From positions 1,142,001 through 1,206,000 of the forward strand of contig NZ_JAYESJ010000001.1 in the NCBI RefSeq assembly GCF_034720595.1: 64,000 nucleotides of DNA, read 5' to 3'. Below, one piece after another: positions 16,969 to 26,619 of this stretch (position 1 is the stretch's first letter; every line of letters starts with the position of its first letter). The notes below the pieces were generated by a model that saw only the letters and a program-made list of their open reading frames with translations, ran no database searches and was not told the origin of the DNA. Source of the DNA: Rhizobium sp. CC-YZS058. GTDB taxonomy: Bacteria; Pseudomonadota; Alphaproteobacteria; Rhizobiales; Rhizobiaceae. Made by a program: the position numbers and the translations under genes.

Positions 16969-18096
16969 ATGCCAAGCCTTTTCGATCCGATCACCATTGG
17001 CGATATCGCGCTCTCCAGCCGCGTCGTCATGGCGCCGCTGACCCGCAACCGCTCTCCGGGCGCCGTGCCGAACACGCTGAACGCCACTTATTACGAGCAG
17101 CGCGCCGGCGCCGGCCTGATCATCACCGAGGCGACGCCGGTCAGCCATCAGGGCCAGGGCTACGCCGATGTACCGGGTCTCTACACGAAGGAAGCGCTGG
17201 ATGGCTGGCGCAAGGTCACCGACGGCGTGCACAAGGCCGGCGGCAAGATCGTGGTGCAGATGTGGCATGTCGGTCGGATCTCGCACACGTCGCTGCAGCC
17301 GAATGGCGGCCAGCCGGTCGCGCCCTCGGCCATCCGCGCCAAGGCCAAGACCTATATTCTTCATGAGGACGGCACGGGCGAGTTTACCGACACGTCCGAA
17401 CCGCGGGCGCTGGAGACCGGCGAGATCGCCGGCATCGTCGAGGATTATCGCCGCGCCGCGCGGGCTGCGGTCGATGCCGGCTTCGATGGTGTCGAGATCC
17501 ATGCCGCCAATGGCTATCTGATCGACCAGTTCCTGCGTTCCGGCTCCAACCAGCGGACGGACGCCTATGGCGGTTCGATCGAAAACCGCACCCGCTTCCT
17601 CTTCGAGGTGATGGACGCCGTGACGGCGGAAATCGGCGCCGGACGCACCGGCATCCGCCTCTCGCCCGTCACCCCCGCCAACGATGCCTCCGATCCGGAT
17701 CCGCAGCCGCTGTTCGATGACGTGGTGAAGGGCCTCGCGCGCTATCCGCTCTCCTATATCCATGTGATCGAGGGCGCGACGGGCGGCGACCGCAACTTCC
17801 AGCAGGAGGGGTCGTCCTTCAGCTTCGAAGCCCTGCGCAGCGCATACCACCAGGCCGGCGGCAAGGCTGCCTGGATGGGCAACAACGGCTATGACCGCGC
17901 GCTCGCCATCGAGGCCGTCGAGAGCGGCCGCGTCGACCTCGTCGCCTTCGGCAAGCCTTTCATCGCCAATCCGGACCTGGTCGAGCGGCTGAAGCAGGAT
18001 GCGCCGCTGAACACGCCGGACAGCAACACCTTCTACGGGGGTGGCGCCAAGGGCTATACGGACTACCCGACGCTGACCCAGGTCGCTGCCGAGTAA
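16969..18096 (+). CDS. Old yellow enzyme, NADH:flavin oxidoreductase (NemA-like ene-reductase)
   Basis: A 375-residue FMN-dependent TIM-barrel enzyme that reduces activated C=C bonds (enones, maleimides, nitro compounds) with NAD(P)H. Family blocks are all present: APLTRNRSPGAVPN, QMWHVGRISH, the catalytic-region motif GFDGVEIHAANGYLIDQFL, SNQRTDAYGGSIENRTRF, and DLVAFGKPFIANPDLVERL. It follows the ArsR gene and ends at a strong terminator. The operon order (thiol-type repressor, then OYE) resembles the NemR-NemA detoxification logic of enterics. Confidence 0.95.
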   Translation: MPSLFDPITIGDIALSSRVVMAPLTRNRSPGAVPNTLNATYYEQRAGAGLIITEATPVSHQGQGYADVPGLYTKEALDGWRKVTDGVHKAGGKIVVQMWHVGRISHTSLQPNGGQPVAPSAIRAKAKTYILHEDGTGEFTDTSEPRALETGEIAGIVEDYRRAARAAVDAGFDGVEIHAANGYLIDQFLRSGSNQRTDAYGGSIENRTRFLFEVMDAVTAEIGAGRTGIRLSPVTPANDASDPDPQPLFDDVVKGLARYPLSYIHVIEGATGGDRNFQQEGSSFSFEALRSAYHQAGGKAAWMGNNGYDRALAIEAVESGRVDLVAFGKPFIANPDLVERLKQDAPLNTPDSNTFYGGGAKGYTDYPTLTQVAAE

Positions 18097-18121
18097 ACCA
18101 GTCCGCTTCCACGCCCACAGC

Positions 18122-18152
18122 GAACCCGCGCCAGCCCTTGGCGCGGGTTCTT
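18122..18152. terminator. Strong terminator after the ene-reductase
   Basis: A perfect 12-bp stem (18122-18133 with 18139-18150) and a five-base loop, followed by TT. It lies between the convergent ene-reductase and epimerase genes and may serve both. Confidence 0.75.
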
Positions 18153-18172
18153 GCGTGCCTGTCGGGCTGCTC

Positions 18173-19189
18173 CTAACGGAGCAGCGCCTGTGGGAAGCCG
18201 GCTGCCCTGTCCCTCTGGTCCGCAGACAGGCAGCCGAGCCCGCGCAGGGTGGTCGCGATCGCCCCGTCCAGCGGCGTGTGTGGTTCCTCGCCGATCAAGC
18301 CCACGAGCTTGGCATTGTCCATTCGCACCGGACGACGCCAGAGATAGCGCATGGCCCGGATCTCGCGCACGGTTTCGGAGAAGGGCGCTGCCAAGGGCAG
18401 GGTCCACCAGGGGAAGCTGCGGACCGGCAGGTCAGGCCGCTCCACTGCGCGGCGGATGCTGCGTGCCAACACCAGTCCATCTTCATCCCATGTGCCGCCG
18501 AATTGCGCGGCCTCGAACGGCGCGAGCGTGTCGCGCCGGTCCAGCAAGGCGAGCATCGCGGCAGCGACATCCGGCAGATAGGCCCACTGATGGCCGATGC
18601 CGGAATCGCCGGGCAGGGTGATGGTGCCGACCGGTCGGCCGGGCGAGACCAGCACCTGTGCGAACCAGCTGTTGCCGACGCTGGGGCCGAAGAAGTCTCC
18701 GGCGCGCAGCACGATGCTGCGTACGCCTGCTTTGGCCGCATCCTGGAGGCGAATTTCCATCGCCTTGCGGATTTCGCCCTTGCCTGTCACCGGGTTCTGC
18801 GGCGCATCGTCTGGAATCAGTGGGAAGACGTCCGGCCCGAAGTTATAGACGGTCCCGGGCAAGAGAATGGTTGCACCGGTCGCGCGCGCGGCGGCGATCG
18901 TATTCTCCAACATCGGCAGCACGAGCCTGTCCCAATGGCGGTAGCGCGGCGGGTTGACGGCATGAACGATGATATCCACGCCCTCGGCGGCGGCGCGAAC
19001 ATCCTGTACCTCCATCGCATCTCCCTGCCGCCAGTCGACGAGCCGGTTGCGTGCAGCAGCTTGCGCAGCATTGCGGGACAGCGCGCGCACCCGCGCGCCC
19101 CGTACAAGCAGTGCCTCCATCACGCTGCTCCCGATGCCGCCGGTGGCGCCGAGCAGCAGCACATGGGTGGTGGGTCCGATACGGGTCAT
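18173..19189 (-). CDS. NAD(P)-dependent epimerase/dehydratase family protein
   Basis: A 338-residue extended short-chain dehydrogenase-like protein. The Rossmann motif LLLGATGGIGSSVMEALL opens the protein, NPPRYRHWDRLV and ILLPGTVYNFGP follow, and a YxxxK-type Tyr is not evident at the usual place, as in NmrA-like or atypical members. ATG at 19189 has an AAGGAGA ribosome site; an upstream ATG eight codons earlier lacks one. It is divergent from a LysR regulator whose probable sites lie in the 95-base gap, so the regulator likely controls it. Substrate unknown. Confidence 0.88.
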   Translation of the reverse strand: MTRIGPTTHVLLLGATGGIGSSVMEALLVRGARVRALSRNAAQAAARNRLVDWRQGDAMEVQDVRAAAEGVDIIVHAVNPPRYRHWDRLVLPMLENTIAAARATGATILLPGTVYNFGPDVFPLIPDDAPQNPVTGKGEIRKAMEIRLQDAAKAGVRSIVLRAGDFFGPSVGNSWFAQVLVSPGRPVGTITLPGDSGIGHQWAYLPDVAAAMLALLDRRDTLAPFEAAQFGGTWDEDGLVLARSIRRAVERPDLPVRSFPWWTLPLAAPFSETVREIRAMRYLWRRPVRMDNAKLVGLIGEEPHTPLDGAIATTLRGLGCLSADQRDRAAGFPQALLR

Positions 19190-19212
19190 GGGAACGTCTC
19201 CTTCGCGTTTCA

Positions 19213-19286
19213 ATACGAAGAGAATGCGCGCAGGACGCGGTAAAGGAAATTGCGCATAGCTGTAGAGATGCTATACGAATTTGTAT
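19213..19286. promoter_or_regulatory. ATACGAA elements between the epimerase and LysR genes
   Basis: ATACGAA occurs at 19213-19219, and as the left arm of the near-palindrome ATACGAATTTGTAT at 19273-19286, which overlaps the LysR start codon. A dyad in a divergent gap is typical of LysR binding and autoregulation. Assignment inferred. Confidence 0.45.
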
Positions 19287-20178
19287 GAGCGACCACGAAC
19301 CGAATTGGGATTACTATCGCATCTTCCTCCATGTCCTGCGGGAGGGATCTCTTTCGGGGGCCGCACGGTCCCTCGGCCTCACGCAGCCGACCGTTGGTCG
19401 GCAGATCGATGCACTGGAGGGCGCCATCGGCGCACCGCTTTTCCTGCGCTCGGCGTCCGGGCTGACGCCGACGCCCGCCGCACTCTCGCTCGCGCCGCTG
19501 GCCGAGGACATCGCCGCCCGCGCTGCCGCCTTTGTGCGCCAGGCGGGCGGTGCCGTGGGCGAGATGGCCGGTCGCGTTCGGGTCACGGCCAGCGAAATCA
19601 TCGCGATCGAAGTTCTGCCGCCGATCCTTGCCGACCTGGCGGAGCGCCATCCGCAGCTGGTGATCGAGCTCTCCGTTTCCGATCGGGTTGAGGATCTGTT
19701 GCGCCATGAGGCTGATATCGCGGTGCGGATGGTAGCGCCGCAGCAGGAGGCGCTTGTGTCCCGGGCGCTGGGCACGCTGGAGATTGGCCTCTTCGCCCAT
19801 CGCCGCTATCTCGAGCGGCACGGCGTCCCCCTGACGGAGGCAGACCTTGCCGCGCATCGGGTTATCGGCTTCGATCGCGAGACCGCCTTCATCCAGGCGA
19901 TGCGTCGGCGTGTTCCCGCGCTGACCCGGTTATCCTTCGCGCTGAGAACCGACAGTAATCTGGCGCAGCTTGCTGCCGTGCGCGCCGGCTTCGGCATTGG
20001 AGGGTGCCAGGTGCGCCTGGCCGAGCGAGATCCTGGGCTGGTGCGGGTGCTGACGGAGCACATGGCACTGCCGTTGCCGCTGTTCGTCGTTCTGCACGAG
20101 ACGCTGCGGACCAATCCGCGCTGCCGGGCGGTTTTCGACGCTCTGGCGGAGGGGCTGCTTGCCTATGCGCGTGGCTGA
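19285..20178 (+). CDS. LysR-family transcriptional regulator
   Basis: A 297-residue LysR protein with the HTH at 15-60 (LSGAARSLGLTQPTVGRQIDALE) and a substrate domain from about residue 90. The family is close to the regulators that control neighbouring oxidoreductases. It is transcribed divergently from the epimerase gene, with a dyad over its own start. Its 3' end overlaps the convergent MFS gene by 16 bases. The ligand is unknown. Confidence 0.93.
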   Translation: MSDHEPNWDYYRIFLHVLREGSLSGAARSLGLTQPTVGRQIDALEGAIGAPLFLRSASGLTPTPAALSLAPLAEDIAARAAAFVRQAGGAVGEMAGRVRVTASEIIAIEVLPPILADLAERHPQLVIELSVSDRVEDLLRHEADIAVRMVAPQQEALVSRALGTLEIGLFAHRRYLERHGVPLTEADLAAHRVIGFDRETAFIQAMRRRVPALTRLSFALRTDSNLAQLAAVRAGFGIGGCQVRLAERDPGLVRVLTEHMALPLPLFVVLHETLRTNPRCRAVFDALAEGLLAYARG

Positions 20179-21320
20179 CGCTCGACACGCCCGCTCAAGG
20201 CCGGCACGCAGAAGAGGGCGGCGATGACCAGCGGCAGGCAGGTGAAATAGGCCATGCGGATGCCCGCGTGCTCCGCCACGAAACCGAGCAGGGGCGGCGC
20301 CAGGAAGAAGATGATGAAGGTGACCTGGCCGAGAGCCGCGACATTGACGTGGGCCGCCCTGTCGCTGCGCTGCGCGGCGGCCGAGACGGCGAGCGGATAG
20401 ACGGCGCTGCAGCCGGCTCCCATCATGGCGAAGCCCAAAAGCGCCATGGCCGGGTGGAGCGACAGCCAGACCGCGGCGATGCCGGCGGCCGAGAGCAGGA
20501 GCAGGCTGAACGCCACCGCCCGGCTGCCATAGCGATCGACGATCGGATCGGCGACGAGCCGGACCAGCGCCATGAAGAAGGTGAATAGGGTCAGCCCGAG
20601 GCCGCCGATGAAGGGCTCCGACTGATAGACATCGCGCATGTAGATCGCCGACCAGTCGATGCCCGCGCCCTCGATCAGGAATGCGGCGATGCCGATCAGG
20701 CAGAGTGGCAGCAGGCCGAGGGTCGGAAAGGCGAAGGCGCCGCTCTTCGCCGCCGACGCCTCTGCCGGCATTGGGGTCGGCCGCATGCCGGAGATGACGA
20801 TCAGTCCGACAAGCAGAACGATGGCGAGGGCGCCACCGGTATGGGCCTCGATGGAGACGCCCGCTTGGCGGACGAAGGAGGCGAGCAGGGCGGTGACGAA
20901 GAAGCCCATGCTCCAGAACCCATGCGCGCGGTTCATCACGGCCCGCCCGGTCTGGGTCTCGATCCGTCCGAGTTCGACGTTGAGGTTGATCTCCAGCGCA
21001 CCGGCGAGGAGGCCGGCGACGAAGAGCACCGCGAAGACCAGAAGCGCATTCGGCATCCAGGGAACCAGCGCATAGCAGGCGGCGGTGCCGAGGATGGTGA
21101 TGAAGGCCGTGAGCCTCAGCCCCAGCCGCTCGATCAGCGGCGAGGAGAAGGTGAGCGCGACGAGGGCGCCGATCGCCATGCCGATCAGGGTCAGCCCCAG
21201 CTCGGACTTGGTGACGCCGAGCGCCGTCTGCAGATCCGGCATGCGGGCCAAAAGGGCGCCGAGGCTGACTGCGAACAGGAAGAAGCAGAGATAGGTTCTC
21301 TGATGCTGGGCCAGTCTCAT
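20163..21320 (-). CDS. Major facilitator superfamily transporter (YbjJ/FucP-like)
   Basis: A 385-residue inner-membrane protein with 12 predicted helices. Gly-rich helices such as LGLTLIGMAIGALVAL and the loop RLVADPIVDRYGSRAVAF between helices fit the MFS fold, and the set NRAHGFWSMGFFVTALLASF resembles the YbjJ-like group. It overlaps the end of the convergent LysR gene. Substrate not predictable; possibly sugar or drug export. Confidence 0.9.
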   Translation of the reverse strand: MRLAQHQRTYLCFFLFAVSLGALLARMPDLQTALGVTKSELGLTLIGMAIGALVALTFSSPLIERLGLRLTAFITILGTAACYALVPWMPNALLVFAVLFVAGLLAGALEINLNVELGRIETQTGRAVMNRAHGFWSMGFFVTALLASFVRQAGVSIEAHTGGALAIVLLVGLIVISGMRPTPMPAEASAAKSGAFAFPTLGLLPLCLIGIAAFLIEGAGIDWSAIYMRDVYQSEPFIGGLGLTLFTFFMALVRLVADPIVDRYGSRAVAFSLLLLSAAGIAAVWLSLHPAMALLGFAMMGAGCSAVYPLAVSAAAQRSDRAAHVNVAALGQVTFIIFFLAPPLLGFVAEHAGIRMAYFTCLPLVIAALFCVPALSGRVERQPRA

Positions 21321-21429
21321 GCGCTCTCATTTCATGCGGGTGCCGCCCGGTCCGGTCCGGTCCGACACGCGGGGAGCCGATGCTCTCCGCGCGAAGGCCG
21401 ACCCTGGCCGGGTCCGGCGCGCCGCGGTC

Positions 21430-23086
<1,657 letters not shown>

Positions 23087-23569
23087 ATGCCGTCTTTTCT
23101 CCCGACCCGCCTCTTCGACAAGGGATGGTGCAGCGCCTTGGGCATGGCAGCCGTTCTCACTCTCTCGACAGCGCCACTGGTCGCATCGCCGAGCGCCGCA
23201 GTCGAGCTGGAGCCTGCCGCCATCGACGAGACGGTCTTCCCGATCGGCGCGCCTCCGGCGATGATCGAGGCGACGGAGGGCGGGCAGCCCGGCGCGCGGC
23301 TCTGGCGGGACGACGCACCGGCCTTGCTGCCCGACGCCATCTCGACCGGTGCGATCTCCACCAGCGCCATCATGGCGACGCCGCCGCTCTTCCGGTTTGC
23401 CACATCGCCTCTCGCCCTGGCGGCGGACCGGCATATCCTGGTCGGCCTGATGCTGCTCGCGGTGGCCGCCATGGCCTCGGTCAGTTTCGGTCTGTGGCGC
23501 TGGCAGGTCCGTGGCTTCCATCATGCGGCCGAGGATCGGTTGGGGGGAGGGAGCGCCCATGCCGCGTAA
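23087..23569 (+). CDS. Hypothetical exported membrane protein
   Basis: A 160-residue protein with a Sec-type signal or first helix (GWCSALGMAAVLTLSTAPLVASPSA, about residues 12-36), an acidic Pro/Ala-rich middle, and a C-terminal hydrophobic segment (ILVGLMLLAVAAMASVSFGLW) followed by RWQVRGF. The ATG at 23087 has AAAGGTG upstream; the longer frame from 22847 has no conserved features. It overlaps the next small gene by 11 bases, so the two are probably co-translated. No family recognised. Confidence 0.6.
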   Translation: MPSFLPTRLFDKGWCSALGMAAVLTLSTAPLVASPSAAVELEPAAIDETVFPIGAPPAMIEATEGGQPGARLWRDDAPALLPDAISTGAISTSAIMATPPLFRFATSPLALAADRHILVGLMLLAVAAMASVSFGLWRWQVRGFHHAAEDRLGGGSAHAA

Positions 23570-23783
23570 ATCCGCCACCCGTGCCCCGATCGCGCCCCGC
23601 CCGGGCGAGCAGGGCGGCTTCCTGTCCGGTCTCAATCCGCTGGAGACCCTGGTCATCGCGGCGATCATCCTCGTCGCTCTGGGCGGCGCCCTGCTTGTCG
23701 GCAAGGGCCTGCTGCTCAAGAGCCGCGTCGATGCAGCCACCGCAACGCCAGCCCCGCTGATGCTTGCCGAACTGGCGCGCTGA
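23559..23783 (+). CDS. Hypothetical small single-span membrane protein
   Basis: A 74-residue product with a basic start (MPRKSATRAPIAPR), one hydrophobic helix (LETLVIAAIILVALGGALLV), and a short tail. The ATG at 23559 lies inside the upstream gene and is preceded by a very strong GGGGGGAGGGAG stretch. The overlap implies coupling with the 160-residue protein. Both look like small envelope proteins of a shared complex; function unknown. Confidence 0.6.
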   Translation: MPRKSATRAPIAPRPGEQGGFLSGLNPLETLVIAAIILVALGGALLVGKGLLLKSRVDAATATPAPLMLAELAR

Positions 23784-24412
23784 GGCCGGTCGTTCCCGCT
23801 CCCGTCCGAACCCGACCACAGGCCTGCCGTTCGAGGCGGGCCTTTTCGCTGTTCGAACCGCCCGCCTGCGCAGCCCTGGCCTCATCACGACACCGCGTCT
23901 GCGCATGATGGATGCAGGAGACCGCTGGAGAACATCCTTAGGTTAATCTTGGCTTGCGAAGCAGTGTTTAGTGTTTCGAAACGAGACCGGCTGGTGCTTC
24001 CTGGTGAAGGGATCGAGGCCCTCGAAAGCCTAAAAACGCGGCACCTTCAACGGCGAAAAGCAGTCAATTCAATATGTTGTAGACAATCCTAATTTTTAGG
24101 CAATTTCAGGGATTTGGGTAGGAAATGCACAAAACGAAAGCATGCACTCCTTTCAAGAAAGTTTTGCTTGCCAATTCAAAATAAACACATCAAGCTTACT
24201 GCGTTCGGGCAATCTACGAACACGGGAAGACCTTTGATCGATGCGTGCTGGAGACGCAAAATTCTCCGGGTTGCCGGGTCGGCTCTCTGGCTCGCACGGT
24301 AGCACTACGGGTTCCTTTCCTCGCACTCGAGACCTGCCTGCCGCACGCCCCTAGGGCAACACTTTCGTGATGCTGCCCGCCGCTTCCGGGCAGAGGAAAA
24401 AGGACCTAACGC
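23784..24412 (+). other. 629-bp gene-free region with AT-rich core, contains the cspA leader
   Basis: No credible gene is present; a 62-codon ORF at 24114-24302 lacks family features. The stretch 24040-24230 is markedly AT-rich for this genome and has a CCTAA/TTAGG hairpin near 24090. The last 110 bases look like a structured 5' leader for cspA, with two mutually exclusive hairpins (24354-24378 and 24374-24392). Confidence 0.5.
24354..24392 (+). promoter_or_regulatory. Mutually exclusive hairpins in the cspA leader
   Basis: GGGCAACA at 24354-24361 can pair with TGCTGCCC at 24371-24378 (one mismatch), or TGCCCG at 24374-24379 can pair with CGGGCA at 24387-24392. They share bases 24374-24378, so only one forms. 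The second lies just before the AAGGA ribosome site (24399-24403). A temperature-responsive switch is plausible but unproven. Confidence 0.4.
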
Positions 24413-24628
24413 ATGGCCGAGACTGGCATTGTAAAATTCTTCAACACCGACAAGGGCTTTGGCTTCATCAAGCCGGACAATGGCGGCGCAGACATCTTCG
24501 TTCATATCTCCGCAGTGCAGGCGTCCGGCCTGAATGGGCTGTCCGAGAACCAGAAGGTCAGCTTCGACACCGAGCCGGATCGTCGTGGCAAGGGCCCGAA
24601 GGCCGTCAACCTTCAGGTTTCCGGCTGA
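24413..24628 (+). CDS. cspA: CspA-family cold-shock protein
   Basis: A 71-residue single OB-fold nucleic-acid chaperone. RNP1-like KGFGFIKPD and RNP2-like DIFVHISAV are present, with the typical start [18 protein letters not shown]. It melts mRNA structure at low temperature or is a constitutive RNA chaperone. A long leader with possible alternative folding precedes it, and an intrinsic terminator lies 85 bases after the stop. Confidence 0.97.
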   Translation: MAETGIVKFFNTDKGFGFIKPDNGGADIFVHISAVQASGLNGLSENQKVSFDTEPDRRGKGPKAVNLQVSG

Positions 24629-24713
24629 TAAGACCGAGACCACCCGCAAGGCTGCTTGAACCCGGCGGCGCTCTGGCGGGCAATGAACCCTGATTTTGTG
24701 AAACGAACCCGAG

Positions 24714-24738
24714 ACCCGGCCTGAGTGCCGGGTTTTTT
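24714..24738 (+). terminator. Intrinsic terminator of cspA
   Basis: ACCCGGC at 24714-24720 pairs with GCCGGGT at 24727-24733 around a six-base loop, and is followed by five Ts. Confidence 0.9.
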
Positions 24739-24739
24739 G

Positions 24740-24755
24740 TTCAGTCTACATTCAG
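24740..24755 (+). promoter_or_regulatory. TTCAG direct repeat upstream of the BA14K gene
   Basis: TTCAG occurs at 24740-24744 and 24751-24755, 11 bases apart (one helical turn), about 70 bases before the ATG. This spacing is typical of OmpR-family response-regulator sites. A similar CTGAA repeat (the complement) precedes the exported protein gene at 61872. Confidence 0.4.
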
Positions 24756-24825
24756 TTTCGCCGCATTAGCATGCTGTTCATGATGAAGCGGATGTCGTTC
24801 CGCTTCTGCGATAGGGATCACCGCC

Positions 24826-25248
24826 ATGAAGACATTCCTGAAAGCTGCCATTCTGTCCATTGCGACGCTGGCGACGGTTGCGCCGGCTCTCTCGCCCGCC
24901 CATGCCGACGACTGGCGTCGGCGCCACTATTACCGCGGCCACGACCGCGGCGGGGATGCGCTGGCGATCGGCGCCCTGGGTCTTGCCACCGGCGTCATCG
25001 TCGGCAGCGCGCTCGCCTCGCCGCCGCCGCCGCGCTACACCGGCCCGGTCTATATCGATCCTCCGGTCGATTATTACCCGCCGCAGCCGGTCTACCGTCC
25101 GCGTCCTGTCGTGGTTCAAAGCTATGAACTGCGCCCTTGGACGCCTGCCTGGTACGACTATTGCGAACGCCGCTACCGGTCCTTCGATGCGCGCACCGGC
25201 ACTTTCGTCGGCTATGACGGCCGGGAGTATTTCTGCCGCGCCAGCTGA
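24826..25248 (+). CDS. BA14K family secreted protein
   Basis: A 140-residue protein with a signal peptide (about 1-27, ending PAHA), a Gly/His/Arg-rich region with a hydrophobic stretch (ALAIGALGLATGVIVGSALA), a Pro/Tyr-rich linker, and the BA14K motif at the C-terminus: YCERRYRSFDARTGTFVGYDG followed by REYFC (two Cys). BA14K proteins are immunoreactive, lectin-like envelope proteins of Brucella and rhizobia. Monocistronic, with a terminator behind it and TTCAG repeats before it. Confidence 0.88.
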   Translation: MKTFLKAAILSIATLATVAPALSPAHADDWRRRHYYRGHDRGGDALAIGALGLATGVIVGSALASPPPPRYTGPVYIDPPVDYYPPQPVYRPRPVVVQSYELRPWTPAWYDYCERRYRSFDARTGTFVGYDGREYFCRAS

Positions 25249-25276
25249 TCGGCTCTCGCGCCGTTGAACTGCAAGA

Positions 25277-25305
25277 GGCCACGTCCGGCAGGGCGTGGCC
25301 TTTTT
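25277..25305. terminator. Intrinsic terminator of the BA14K gene
   Basis: GGCCACG at 25277-25283 pairs with CGTGGCC at 25294-25300, followed by TTTTT. Confidence 0.9.
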
Positions 25306-25359
25306 CATGAACGGAACGGGGCGGTCGGTCTCAGGGTGGCCGCGGCGCGACGCCTGGGC

Positions 25360-26052
25360 TCAACCCTCGTGCGTGGTTGGCCGGAGCTGACCCGTGGCGG
25401 GCGGTTCCATGCCGCGCAGATAGGGGTTGGTGCGTCGCTCTTCCCCGATCTGGCCGCCCGGACCATGGCCGCAGATAAAGCCGAAATCGTCCCCCAGCGG
25501 CAGGATCTTGGTGCGGATGCTTTCGAGCAGCTGCTGATGGTTGCCGCCGGGCAGGTCGGTCCGACCAATCGAGCCATGGAACAGGACATCGCCGACATGG
25601 GCGAAGTGCTGGGCTTCATTCACGAAGACCACATGCCCTGGCGCGTGGCCGGGGCAATGCAGCACGGTGAACGCATGATCGCCAAAGGTTAGCTGATCGC
25701 CATCTTCCAGCCAGCGGTCAGGACGGACGTTCTCGACCTTCATCGCAAGACCGAAGCGTTCCGCCTGCTCCTCAAGCCGCGAGAGCAGCGGCTCGTCATC
25801 ACGATGCGGACCGATTATCGGGAGACCGAGAGCCTCTTTCAGCTCCTTGGCGCCGCCAGCATGGTCGATGTGCCCGTGGGTCAGCCAGATGGCCGAGAGG
25901 GTGATGCCGTTTTCGCCGAGCGTCTGCAGAATGACATCCACATCCCCGCCGGGGTCGACGATCACACCCTGCTTGGTGTCCGTATCGAACAGAACCGTGC
26001 AGTTCTGCTGGAAATGCGTTACCGGAATCACCCCTGCCTGCAGCATGCCCAT
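25360..26052 (-). CDS. MBL-fold metallo-hydrolase (glyoxalase II-like)
   Basis: A 230-residue metallo-beta-lactamase-fold protein. The metal-binding motif THGHIDHAGG is near residue 58, followed by HCPGHAPGHVVF, HVGDVLFHGSIGRTDLPGGN and a final GHGPGGQIGEER, matching YcbL/GloB-like hydrolases that cleave thioesters such as S-lactoylglutathione. Sits alone on the minus strand between BA14K and a small membrane protein. Substrate not certain. Confidence 0.9.
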   Translation of the reverse strand: MGMLQAGVIPVTHFQQNCTVLFDTDTKQGVIVDPGGDVDVILQTLGENGITLSAIWLTHGHIDHAGGAKELKEALGLPIIGPHRDDEPLLSRLEEQAERFGLAMKVENVRPDRWLEDGDQLTFGDHAFTVLHCPGHAPGHVVFVNEAQHFAHVGDVLFHGSIGRTDLPGGNHQQLLESIRTKILPLGDDFGFICGHGPGGQIGEERRTNPYLRGMEPPATGQLRPTTHEG

Positions 26053-26122
26053 CGTCTGACCTCGCTATGTCGATCGGAGAGGGGAGCTATAGGGGGTTTG
26101 CCGGTTCTGCGAAAGATCACGC

Positions 26123-26347
26123 TCAGCGGGCGGCGGCAAGCTGAAGGTCGCTGACGGCATAGGCGTCCACGCTCGCCGTGGCCATGGCCGGCTTCAGCGG
26201 CATGTTGAGCGTCGTCATCAGCAGGGCGAAGACGGCGATCTTGGCGCAGATCACGGTGATGACCACCGGGCGAAGCTGCTCTTCGGGACTGGCCGAAGCG
26301 CGCTTGGCTTCAGAAATCATTGTGGAATCGAAGTCGGTCGTATGCAT
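26123..26347 (-). CDS. Hypothetical small membrane protein
   Basis: A 74-residue product starting at the ATG at 26347 (MHTTDFDSTMISEAKRAS), with one hydrophobic helix (VVITVICAKIAVFALLMTTLNM) and a polar C-terminal tail. The longer frame to 26656 lacks conserved character. The ORF faces away from petP, and a weak AGGA precedes it. No family recognised. Confidence 0.5.
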   Translation of the reverse strand: MHTTDFDSTMISEAKRASASPEEQLRPVVITVICAKIAVFALLMTTLNMPLKPAMATASVDAYAVSDLQLAAAR

Positions 26348-26619
26348 GGGACGGGTCCTGGTCTGTTCGGCTGGGTAATGAAAACAGCCCCGAAAGGTTC
26401 CGGATCGGCACCTCTCGGGAAGCATCGCGCCATAAGCACGGCCGTGGGTGTGTCCAAAGGAACACAGCTGCAAGCCTGCCCGTTTGCTTGCGCGCCGGGA
26501 CGACGGTTTGCCATCCGCGCAGACGCCTGCGTGCGGCTCGGCCTCTGGTCGTGGCGAATGAGACCAAGTAGAAAGAGCGAAGGAACGAATGCCGGTTCGC
26601 CATTGCGGGCCGGCAGAGC

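Noticed and set aside
24114..24302. A 62-codon ORF in the AT-rich region before cspA.
   Set aside because: Basic, unrecognised product, poor ribosome-site spacing, and better explained as leader or intergenic DNA.
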